Source: Solibacter sp039934035 (lineage in GTDB: Bacteria; Acidobacteriota; Terriglobia; Bryobacterales; Bryobacteraceae). Taken from it: a stretch of 64,000 bases of DNA. The notes beneath the pieces were generated by a model, which saw nothing but the letters and a program-made list of their open reading frames with translations, ran no database searches and was not told the DNA's origin. A program made the position numbers and the translations under genes. Every line of letters starts with the position of its first letter. The stretch's first letter is position 1. This document shows positions 33,419 through 40,791 of the stretch, one piece after another. The stretch covers positions 1 to 64,000 of the forward strand of contig JBDTMZ010000006.1 of assembly GCA_039934035.1 (NCBI GenBank). Direction: 5' to 3'.

Positions 33419-34588
33419 TCACCCTCCCGCACCCTTCCTTACCAACGCATCCAGCAACCCGGCCTCCGTCACCGACCCCTGCGCGATTCGCGCATTTCCG
33501 CCGCCGCGCCCACCCACTTCCGTCAGCGCCGCCTTCAGTACCTTCCCGGCATCCCATCCCGAATCCGCCGATGCAGCCAGTAACACCGAAGGCGGATCTT
33601 TCAGCGTCGCCAAAAACACACTCTTCCCCTGCGCCGTGAAATTCTGCGCCACCGCGCGCAAGTCTTCCAGATTGCCGCGCTCCAGTTGTTGCGTCACCCT
33701 CCGCACGCCATCCGGACCCGCTTCCGTCGACGCGTACAATTCCTTGCCCTGATAAGCCGCCAGTTCCAACTCCAGTTTCCGCCGCGCCTTCTCGCCCGCC
33801 TTCGCATTCTCCACCTGCGCAGCCACCACCGGAGGCACCTCATCCAAAGGCGCGGAGAACAACTGCGCCACCCGCGTCAGCGCTTCGAAATCCCGGCGCG
33901 CGCGCTTCACTGCCCGCCCGCCGCACACGAACTCCACGCGCACCGCCTGCCGGATCTTCTCCGTGCGCCGCAGCAGAATCGGCCCGATCTCTCCGGTCGC
34001 CCGCACATGTGTCCCGCCGCAGGCGCTGCGATCCAGGCCGCCGATCGACACAATCCGCAGCATCCCATCGCGCTCCGACGCCTTGCGCAATCCCTGCACC
34101 GTCCGCGAATCTTCGAAGCGCACGTCCATCGCACGATTCTCCGCCACCAGTTCGTTGGACCTCTGCTCCGCCTCCACCATCGTGCGCGCGTCCACCGGCG
34201 CGCCTTCCAGATCGATGGTCGAACTCTCCGCGCCCAGATGGAAACTCACCGTGTGCAGGCCGAACATCTCCTCGAACACCGCCGAGAGCAAGTGCTGTCC
34301 GGAGTGCTGCTGCATATGGTCGAAGCGACGCGCCCAATCGATCTCCCCCGCCACGTCGCCATCCGCCCCCAGCGGTGCCCCCAGTCGGTGCGCAATGCGC
34401 TCCTCCTCGTCCAGCACCTCCACCACGGCGACGCCCCCGAGCGTGCCCATGTCGAAAGGCTGGCCACCCGATGTGGGATAGAACAAGGTGCGATCGAGGT
34501 ACACGGTCCGTTGGTCCGCGGAACGCTCCACTACCCGCGCGTGAAACGTGCGCTGGTAGGCATCGGTGTAGTAAATCCGCTCAGTCAT
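33419..34588 (-). CDS. Alanyl-tRNA editing protein, AlaX-L type with DHHA1 domain
   Basis: A 389-residue protein from ATG 34588 (MTERIYYTDAYQRTF); two in-frame ATGs upstream (34603, 34639) are possible. It has an AlaRS-like beta domain (SGGQPFDMGTLGG), the editing domain with zinc ligands in HSGQHLLSAVF and SACGGTHVRATGEIG, and a C-terminal DHHA1 domain ending GGRGGGNARIAQGSV. Free-standing AlaX proteins hydrolyse Ser-tRNA(Ala) or Gly-tRNA(Ala), correcting AlaRS errors. All metal-binding residues appear intact. It is divergent from the radical SAM gene, about 105 bp apart. Confidence 0.9.
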   Translation of the reverse strand: MTERIYYTDAYQRTFHARVVERSADQRTVYLDRTLFYPTSGGQPFDMGTLGGVAVVEVLDEEERIAHRLGAPLGADGDVAGEIDWARRFDHMQQHSGQHLLSAVFEEMFGLHTVSFHLGAESSTIDLEGAPVDARTMVEAEQRSNELVAENRAMDVRFEDSRTVQGLRKASERDGMLRIVSIGGLDRSACGGTHVRATGEIGPILLRRTEKIRQAVRVEFVCGGRAVKRARRDFEALTRVAQLFSAPLDEVPPVVAAQVENAKAGEKARRKLELELAAYQGKELYASTEAGPDGVRRVTQQLERGNLEDLRAVAQNFTAQGKSVFLATLKDPPSVLLAASADSGWDAGKVLKAALTEVGGRGGGNARIAQGSVTEAGLLDALVRKGAGG

Positions 34589-34693
34589 AAGGTCATTTTT
34601 CATTGTGGCAGGGAAATGTAATTCTTTTGTCGCTGCCATGGTTTCCGAATGGCCCGATGCTATATTCGGTGTTTAGGTGAGGATACTCTCAAA

Positions 34694-36391
34694 ATGACCC
34701 ATCCCAAAGGAATTCAAGCGCGTATCCTTCTCAGCTCCGTGTTTGGGCCCTACGCCCAGGACGACGAATTCGGCAGCCGCAAAATCAACCCGATGGAGCT
34801 GTATCACAACCAGGTTACCCGCGAGCAGGGCCCGTTTTCGCTGCGCATGTTCCACCGCTCGTGGGGCATTCTGATGATCCAAAAGAACATCAGCGCCCCT
34901 ACCACGGTGATCGATTTTCCCACCCGCGAAGCCTTCGCCGAAGAACTCAAGGCCAACCGCTACGACATCGTCGGCATCACCTCCATCATCGTCAACGTCG
35001 GCAAGGTGCGCGAGATGTGCCGCATGGTGCGCGAACTTTCTCCGCACTCCACCATCGTCGTCGGTGGGCATGTCACCGCGATTCCGGGCATCGAAGAAAT
35101 GATCGACGCCGATCAGATCGTCCGCGGCGATGGCATCGCCTGGATGCGCCGCTACCTCGGGGAAGATGACAGCGCCCCCATCCGCCATCCCGAAATCGTC
35201 TCCGGCTTCGGCGCGCGCACGCTGGGCATCACGCTGCCCATCACCAAGGGCACCACCGCCGCCACCATCATCCCCTCCGTCGGCTGTCCGATGGGCTGCA
35301 ACTTCTGCACCACCTCGTCCTTCTTCGGCGGTAAGGGCAAGTACCTCAACTTCTACGATTCCGGCAAGGAATTGTACGACGTCATGTGCGAGATAGAGGG
35401 CAAGCTCCAAGTCAAATCGTTCTTCATGATGGACGAAAATTTCCTGCTCCACAAACGCCGCGCCCTGGAACTGCTGGAGCACATGAAGCAGGGGCACAAG
35501 GCGTGGTCGCTCTACGTGTTTTCCTCGGCCAACGCCATCAGCCAGTACACCATGCGTGAACTGGTCGAACTCGGCGTTTCGTGGATTTGGATGGGGCTGG
35601 AATCGCCGCGTTCGTCATACATCAAACTGCACGGCGCCGACACCATCGCCCTGACGCGCGAACTGCGCTCCCACGGCATCAAACTGCTGGGCTCCACCAT
35701 TGTCGGGCTGGAACACCATACGCCCGCCAACATCGAAGCAGAGCTCGAACACGCCGTCAGCCACGATACGGATTTCCACCAGTTCATGCTCTACACGCCC
35801 GTCCCCGGCACACCCCTCTACTTCGAAATGAAGGAACAGGGACGCATGCTGCCGGACGTGAACCTGGCCGACATTCACGGCCAGCACGAATTCAACTTCA
35901 CCCACGCCGCCATTTCGCGGCAGGATTCCAAACGCTGGCTCGACCACGCTTTCCGCCGCGATTTCCAGCGCAACGGCCCCAGCATCTACCGCATCTGCCG
36001 CACCACGCTCGATGGCTACCGGCGCTACAAGAATGACGCCGATTCGCGCGTACGGGAGCGCTTCGCCCGCGAGGCGCGCGTGCTCGGCACCGGTTACTCC
36101 GCCGCCCTGTGGGCGATGGAGCAACACCTGCGCCCCCTCAACCCCAAGGTGGCCGCGCAAGTGCGCGCCGTCCGCCTGGAGATCGGTCGCGAGTTCGGTC
36201 TGGTCAGCCGGATCGTCACCTCGATCCTCGGCCCTTACCTGCAGTGGAGTGCCCGCCGCGAAGAGCGCCGCCTGTCCGCGGGCGCCACCTACGAACCGCC
36301 CACTATCATCGAGCGCCGCAATTGGACTACCCCCGCCGCAGGCGCTCCCACGGTCGCCGAAATTCCCGAATTTGCCGCCTCGGCCAAGTGA
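34694..36391 (+). CDS. B12-binding domain radical SAM protein
   Basis: A 565-residue enzyme starting MTHPKGIQARILLSS. The N-terminal part resembles a cobalamin-binding Rossmann domain (YDIVGITSIIVNVGKV, STIVVGGHVTAIPG). The radical SAM core follows with the 4Fe-4S motif CPMGCNFC (about residue 205) and later FFMMDENFLLHKRR, WMGLESPRS and GSTIVGLEHH. Class B radical SAM enzymes of this design methylate or rearrange lipids, antibiotics and cofactors; hopanoid-related examples exist. The substrate is not known. The C-terminal about 150 residues are helical and hydrophobic in part (FGLVSRIVTSILGPYLQW), suggesting membrane association. Confidence 0.88.
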   Translation: MTHPKGIQARILLSSVFGPYAQDDEFGSRKINPMELYHNQVTREQGPFSLRMFHRSWGILMIQKNISAPTTVIDFPTREAFAEELKANRYDIVGITSIIVNVGKVREMCRMVRELSPHSTIVVGGHVTAIPGIEEMIDADQIVRGDGIAWMRRYLGEDDSAPIRHPEIVSGFGARTLGITLPITKGTTAATIIPSVGCPMGCNFCTTSSFFGGKGKYLNFYDSGKELYDVMCEIEGKLQVKSFFMMDENFLLHKRRALELLEHMKQGHKAWSLYVFSSANAISQYTMRELVELGVSWIWMGLESPRSSYIKLHGADTIALTRELRSHGIKLLGSTIVGLEHHTPANIEAELEHAVSHDTDFHQFMLYTPVPGTPLYFEMKEQGRMLPDVNLADIHGQHEFNFTHAAISRQDSKRWLDHAFRRDFQRNGPSIYRICRTTLDGYRRYKNDADSRVRERFAREARVLGTGYSAALWAMEQHLRPLNPKVAAQVRAVRLEIGREFGLVSRIVTSILGPYLQWSARREERRLSAGATYEPPTIIERRNWTTPAAGAPTVAEIPEFAASAK

Positions 36392-36425
36392 CCCGGTGTC
36401 CGTCTCGCGCTGCTAAGATGGCGTG

Positions 36426-36569
36426 ATGTCGCTGCGCCTTCAGTTGGAGCGGTACTTCGAATTCCAGGCGCTCGGCGCCGAATGGAAGACGGAGATCCTG
36501 GCCGGGCTCACCACCTTCATGACGATGGCCTACGTTCAGGTTCGATTTTGGAACCGTCAGTTTTGCTGA
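36426..36569 (+). pseudogene. Truncated NCS2/AzgA-type purine permease (5' fragment)
   Basis: The first about 37 residues are unmistakably the N-terminus of an AzgA-like NCS2 permease (MSLRLQLERYFEFQAL, then WKTEILAGLTTFMTMAYV). Family identity then ends abruptly near 36537, where foreign sequence begins (VQVRFWNRQFC, stop). A working permease has over 400 residues and about 12-14 helices, so this is a dead fragment. The missing 3' part is not found in the following 1 kb. TAAGAT at 36414-36419, 6 nt before ATG, is a leftover -10 box. Confidence 0.8.
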
Positions 36570-36711
36570 ACACAAATAGTTTACGTGGGAATCATTACGG
36601 GCATCTGGCGGCTCCGGTTGGCGTGCTCACTCGCTTTTCCTGTTGGCAAGGCTCCTATCAAGGAATAAGGTTTACGTTTTACTTCTCGCTCATTCATGCT
36701 ACCGTCCAGCT

Positions 36712-36930
36712 ATGACGAAATGGCAGTACGGACTCGCCTATTACATTGATGGCGTGATCGAACCTGACACTGAATCCATGCCGGGAATCCTCCCATCAAA
36801 ACACCTAATCGCTCAATTTTTGGAAGACGTTGGTCAAGATTGTTGGGAATTCTGTGCGGTCCTGCCCGGAAAAACCAACGAATGCTTAGTGTTCAAGCGC
36901 CCATATGAGCTACAAAAGAACATCCCATGA
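36712..36930 (+). CDS. Small hypothetical protein (72 aa)
   Basis: Starts MTKWQYGLAYYIDG and includes HLIAQFLEDVGQDCWEFCAVLPG, ending with VFKRPYELQKN. The pattern of an aromatic strand, a helix with VGQDCWE, then a strand resembles small DUF4177-like proteins, in which a WELV segment follows a helix; this is a weak resemblance. No membrane segment. Base composition is visibly more A+T-rich than the flanks. Its stop overlaps the start of the next gene (ATGA), so the two are translated together. The pair lies in DNA that interrupts an NCS2 permease gene. Confidence 0.65.
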   Translation: MTKWQYGLAYYIDGVIEPDTESMPGILPSKHLIAQFLEDVGQDCWEFCAVLPGKTNECLVFKRPYELQKNIP

Positions 36931-37268
36931 ACATCATTGGATGGATCTTAAGGCGGGCAATCCGCCAGATGTTCGCTACATATTTGGCGGCTAGAGCACA
37001 ACGGGCTACGCACAGGGACGCATTGTGGGCAGTTGTATTATCCCGCTTCCCCAAAGAGCCAAACAGAGCCACAGCCTTTTGGCATAATCACTGGCGATTA
37101 GAGGCAGAACATCCGTCTATGGTCATGCCCGATGAGAACCAAGAGGAAGCGGAACTGAAGGTCATCGTCCATTTTCTCCTCCTAAACCATGGGTCGGAAC
37201 CATCAGGAGTGAATTACACTAGACAAATCAACGAGATCTACGACAACGAGATCAAGGCTGGCACCTAA
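36927..37268 (+). CDS. Hypothetical protein (113 aa), co-translated with the preceding gene
   Basis: A 113-residue, mostly helical, basic-to-neutral protein: MNIIGWILRRAIRQMFATYLAARAQRATHRDALWAV, then FPKEPNRATAFWHNHW, an acidic stretch (MPDENQEEAELKV) and a C-terminal helix. No catalytic motif, signal peptide or transmembrane segment is recognised. The composition is A+T-richer than the surroundings, like its partner, suggesting acquisition by transfer. Two-gene ATGA-coupled cassettes of small proteins can be toxin-antitoxin or immunity pairs, but nothing in the sequence proves it. Confidence 0.6.
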   Translation: MNIIGWILRRAIRQMFATYLAARAQRATHRDALWAVVLSRFPKEPNRATAFWHNHWRLEAEHPSMVMPDENQEEAELKVIVHFLLLNHGSEPSGVNYTRQINEIYDNEIKAGT

Positions 37269-37446
37269 GCCGTCTGGATTCCAACCCGGTGACCCTGTAG
37301 CATGGCAGATCGCGCTCGGCGCCGCCTTCAGGCGTCGCGTTCCTCATACTCGACGCTCCTTGGCGTGATGACTCGCAAAGGTAGCGCCTGCCTTGTGAAG
37401 GCGAGAGCCAACCTGTCCAATCCAAGTCCAACTCGGAGAACAGTCC

Positions 37447-37704
37447 TTATTGAATCAGCGGGTCTTCGTCCACGACGTCTTCGAGGCCGGGCTCCGACAA
37501 TAGAATCCGCAGCGCCTCTTCCAGGTCACCTTGCGGCACACGAACCTTAACGCCATCAAGCATGTTCGTCAGCAGTACGTTCAGTCCCACCACATACTGA
37601 TCTTCCAGCACGGCGTTCACTCCGAACGCCAGCAATTCGTTCCTCACCACGTTAGCCTCGAATGCCGTCGCATAAGTGCCAACCGTGACGAACCCGTCAT
37701 TCAT
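37447..37704 (-). CDS. DUF2007 domain protein
   Basis: An 85-residue protein starting MNDGFVTVGTYAT; GGGAGG lies 8 nt upstream of ATG 37704 and excludes the longer frame. It shows the DUF2007 pattern (VTVGTYATAFEANVVRNELLAFGVNAVLED, later VKVRVPQGDLEEALRILL), a ferredoxin-like fold related to the PII-type signal proteins (putative signal transducing). The ligand and partner are unknown. It is separated from the upstream isomerase gene by a terminator, so it has its own promoter. Confidence 0.85.
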   Translation of the reverse strand: MNDGFVTVGTYATAFEANVVRNELLAFGVNAVLEDQYVVGLNVLLTNMLDGVKVRVPQGDLEEALRILLSEPGLEDVVDEDPLIQ

Positions 37705-37794
37705 AGTGTCCTCCCGCGGGCCTCGCGGCCCGTCCGCCTCAATTGTAGGCCCAAATTCGCCGCACGGGAATGGGCTGACGGCCATGCCCCCATC

Positions 37795-37832
37795 AAAAAA
37801 GCAAAGGCCGCGAAGGCGGTTCCCTCGCGGCC
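37795..37832 (-). terminator. Rho-independent terminator after the sugar isomerase gene
   Basis: On the minus strand GGCCGCGA pairs with TCGCGGCC around a short loop. It is followed by TTTGCTTTTTT and lies 26 bp after the isomerase stop. Confidence 0.85.
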
Positions 37833-37857
37833 TCATCATCAATTCCCGACTGAAATC

Positions 37858-38817
37858 CTACACCCACCAGGCGGCGCCCGGCTTCTCCTTGATCACAATC
37901 CCCTGTAGGAATGACGCGGCCTTCGAAAGCCCTTCCTCCGGCGACATCAAGCTATCCTCGTGCTCGATCGACAGCACGTAATCGTACCCGTACATGCGCA
38001 GCGTGCTGATGAATTCCTTCCACCACTGGGCATCGTGTCCATAGCCGCAAGTGCGGAAAATCCAAGCGCGATTCTTTTCGTCGGTGTAGTTCTTCGTGTC
38101 CAGCACGCCCGTCAACGGCAGATTGCGCTCATAGATCTGCGTGTCCTTGGCATGCACGTGGAAGATGGAGTCGCCCAGAATCCGGATCGCCGCGATCGGG
38201 TCGATGCCCTGCCAGAACATGTGGCTCGGATCGTAATTGCAGCCGATGCTCTTGCCGGCGATTTCGCGCAGCCGCAGCATCGTCTCCGGACTGTACACGA
38301 CAAAGCCCGGGTGCATCTCGATCGCGATCTTTACCCCGTGATCTTCGGCGAATTTCGCCTGCTTCGTCCAATACGGCGTCACCACCTTGTCCCATTGCCA
38401 CGCCAGAATCTCCAGGTAATCCGGAGGCCACGGGCAGGTCACCCAGTTGGGATATTTCGCATTCGGCGAGTCTCCCGGGCAGCCGCTGAAATCCACCACT
38501 ACCGGCACGCCGAGCTTCTCCGCCAGTCGCACCGTCCTCTTGGTGGTCTCCGAGTGCTCCTTCGCCGTTCCCTTATTCGGATGAATCGGATTGCCGTGAC
38601 AGCTCAGCGCGCTGATGCTGATTCCGTTATCGGACACGAGGCTCTTGAAATCCTTGAGCTCTTGCTTGTTCTCCAACATGGAGAGCTTGCAGTGCGCGCC
38701 GCCGGGATAGTTCCCCGTGCCAAGCTCCACGGTATCGATGTTGTAGTTCTTCAGCTTCTTGAATACTTCCTCGGTGGACAATTGCGACAGGAGCGGGGTG
38801 AACACGCCGACTCTCAT
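37858..38817 (-). CDS. Sugar phosphate isomerase/epimerase family protein (TIM barrel)
   Basis: A 319-residue xylose-isomerase-like barrel. Likely metal ligands appear in order: Glu in KIAIEMHPGF, Asp/His in NYDPSHMFW, His in HVHAKDTQIY and Glu in LSIEHEDSL. The Asn-Pro segment SCHGNPIHPNKGTA and the opening TPLLSQLSTEEVFKKLKN fit the inositol/sugar isomerase-epimerase group. The substrate is not assignable. AAAGGAGA lies 7 nt upstream of ATG and a strong terminator lies downstream, so it is a monocistronic unit. It is distinct from the related protein at 14431-15288 (low identity by eye). Confidence 0.88.
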   Translation of the reverse strand: MRVGVFTPLLSQLSTEEVFKKLKNYNIDTVELGTGNYPGGAHCKLSMLENKQELKDFKSLVSDNGISISALSCHGNPIHPNKGTAKEHSETTKRTVRLAEKLGVPVVVDFSGCPGDSPNAKYPNWVTCPWPPDYLEILAWQWDKVVTPYWTKQAKFAEDHGVKIAIEMHPGFVVYSPETMLRLREIAGKSIGCNYDPSHMFWQGIDPIAAIRILGDSIFHVHAKDTQIYERNLPLTGVLDTKNYTDEKNRAWIFRTCGYGHDAQWWKEFISTLRMYGYDYVLSIEHEDSLMSPEEGLSKAASFLQGIVIKEKPGAAWWV

Positions 38818-38904
38818 GGAGGTTCTCCTTTAGGTATGTGTGCGAAACCAACAACAGAATATCACGCGTACCACGCCGTAATATCTGAAATGGCGAGCAC
38901 AGTG

Positions 38905-39070
38905 GGATAAGGCTCTGCCTTGTCCATCCGAGCGAAGCGCGGACCAGCACATTGGCCTGTTTTACCCGCAGAGTGTAGTGCCGGGGGTGGGACGGACGAT
39001 CGTCTTTCGTCGTCCGTCCGCACCGCTTCGAAGCGCGAGCAGGTGAGTGGGATAAGGCTCTGCCTTGTCC
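38905..39070. repeat. Hairpin repeat cluster upstream of the sugar isomerase
   Basis: Two copies of a GGATAAGGC/GCCTTGTCC hairpin (38905-38925, 39050-39070) flank a family B hairpin (38990-39019: GGACGGACGA and TCGTCCGTCC). The same order of elements occurs at 21135-21217. The rest of 38818-39141 shows no gene. Confidence 0.8.
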
Positions 39071-39141
39071 AATCCAGGCCAAGCCGCACAAGACAGAGCC
39101 ATGTGCCACCAGCCTCCGTCACCCTTCTATCGAGCCCGCCC

Positions 39142-40791
39142 TCAAACCACCGGAGGTTCAAAATAAGTTTGCGCGAGCTCAGGCTTTTCGCGAATCGCTC
39201 GCCGCCAGAAGCTCCGCGCATCGTCTTCCTGCCCCAGCGCCATCAGCGCATGGCCCATATTCAACAGCGCCTCCGCAAACTGCGGATCTTCATTCAACGC
39301 CTGCTGGTAATAGGTCACCGCTTCCTGCGTATTGCCGCGCTTCTGGCAGATCAGTCCGGCATTGTAGAACAGCTCCGGACCATGCTCGCCCAACTCGATC
39401 AGCCGGCGATGCTGCTCGTAGGCGTCGCCAAAATCCTCCTGCTCGAGCGCCAGCGCCGCCAACCCGCGCACGGCGTCGGACGAATCCGGCCGCAGTTGCA
39501 GCACGTCCTGAAACGCCTTTTTCGCGCCCTTTACATTGCCGTTGCGCGCGTAAGCGATTCCCAGATTGAGGTGCGCTTCCGGCCAGTCTGGACGCTGCGC
39601 CAGGCACAGTTCGAATGCCTCGGCGCTGTTGGCGTAATCGGCGCGCAACAGGCGCAGATAGCCCAGGCGGAACGTGGCATCGCACCATTCGGGCGCATCT
39701 TCATTGATGCGCGCATAGAGCTTCTCGGCCCACTGCCGTTCGCCCTGCTGCTCCAGCACCAGCGAGAGATTCCACAGCACGCCCGATTGCGTCGGGTCGA
39801 TATTCAATGCGCGTTCGTAGCTGGCGCGCGCCCCCGCCAGGTCATTCAGCTCCTGCTGCGTCACGCCCAGATTGAGGAACGTCTGCGCGCTGCCGGGCTG
39901 TAGGGTCGAGGCGTGCCTGTACGCCTGCATCGCCTTGTCATACGCGCCCATCTTGTGATAGGCCACGGCCAGGTTGAACCAGTGTTCGAAGCGGTCCGGC
40001 GCGCTCTCGGCCAGCGTCCGGCAGTGCCGCGACGCCGTGGCAAAGTCGCCGTCCTGGAAGGCCAGCGCCGCCAGAGCTTCCGTCGCCGTCGGTGAGTCCG
40101 GCTGGATTTCCGTCAGCATCTCCGCATAGCGGCGCACGCTGCCGTGGTCCTTCTTATCCAGGAACATCGCCACCAGATTGCTGAGTGCCTCTTCGCACTT
40201 GGGATTGCGCGCCAGCACCTTGCGATACTGTTCCACCGCCTCGGCGTGCTTGCCCGTCTGCTGTAGTGCCACCGCCTGCCCGAAGAGTGCCTGCTCGTGA
40301 TCGGGGAAGAGACTGAGATACTTTTCCAGCGGCCTGATGGCATCCGACGGATGGCCGTCGTGGATCAGCGCGACCCCCAGTCCGAGCAGCGATTCGGAAC
40401 GCGCGGCATCGGCCTCGCACGCGCGCTTAAACGCCTGCACCGCTTCGCCCCACTGCTTGAGGTTGCCGTGGCACACACCGAGGTTGAAACTCGCCGTGCG
40501 GTGTTTCGGGTCGAGATCGCACAGCGAGGCATAGGTGCCGGCCGCCGCCTCGTAATCTCTCATCTCGTACTGGATGTGACCCAGCGCGGCGTATAGCCCC
40601 AGATCGCGCTCGCCATCTTCCACGGCCTTGGCCAGCAGCCTTGCGGCACTCTCCAGCTTCCCCTCCAGGTGGAGGGACACGGCCTTGGAGAGCGTCTTGT
40701 TGGCCCGCTTCTGGTTCTTAAGATCGGTAATTGCGGTCACGCCGGGAGGCATGGGCATACCGTTGGTCTGGCTTCCACTTACGAATTCCAT
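39142..40791 (-). CDS. Tetratricopeptide repeat protein
   Basis: A 549-residue soluble protein starting MEFVSGSQTNG, with TTGGAG about 8 nt upstream of ATG 40791. From about residue 60 to the end it is built of about fourteen TPR units, many showing the A..LG....E..GD...A...Y..AL pattern (for example GHIQYEMRDYEAAAGTYASL, YHKMGAYDKAMQAY). It is a protein-protein scaffold. The reading frame of the upstream 1211-residue protein ends at 40779, so the genes overlap by 13 bp and are translationally coupled. Partner identity is unknown, but the linked repetitive protein is a candidate. Confidence 0.88.
   Translation of the reverse strand: MEFVSGSQTNGMPMPPGVTAITDLKNQKRANKTLSKAVSLHLEGKLESAARLLAKAVEDGERDLGLYAALGHIQYEMRDYEAAAGTYASLCDLDPKHRTASFNLGVCHGNLKQWGEAVQAFKRACEADAARSESLLGLGVALIHDGHPSDAIRPLEKYLSLFPDHEQALFGQAVALQQTGKHAEAVEQYRKVLARNPKCEEALSNLVAMFLDKKDHGSVRRYAEMLTEIQPDSPTATEALAALAFQDGDFATASRHCRTLAESAPDRFEHWFNLAVAYHKMGAYDKAMQAYRHASTLQPGSAQTFLNLGVTQQELNDLAGARASYERALNIDPTQSGVLWNLSLVLEQQGERQWAEKLYARINEDAPEWCDATFRLGYLRLLRADYANSAEAFELCLAQRPDWPEAHLNLGIAYARNGNVKGAKKAFQDVLQLRPDSSDAVRGLAALALEQEDFGDAYEQHRRLIELGEHGPELFYNAGLICQKRGNTQEAVTYYQQALNEDPQFAEALLNMGHALMALGQEDDARSFWRRAIREKPELAQTYFEPPVV

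Noticed and set aside
36537..37270. Insertion sequence as cause of the permease truncation
   Set aside because: No transposase and no terminal inverted or target-site repeats are visible.
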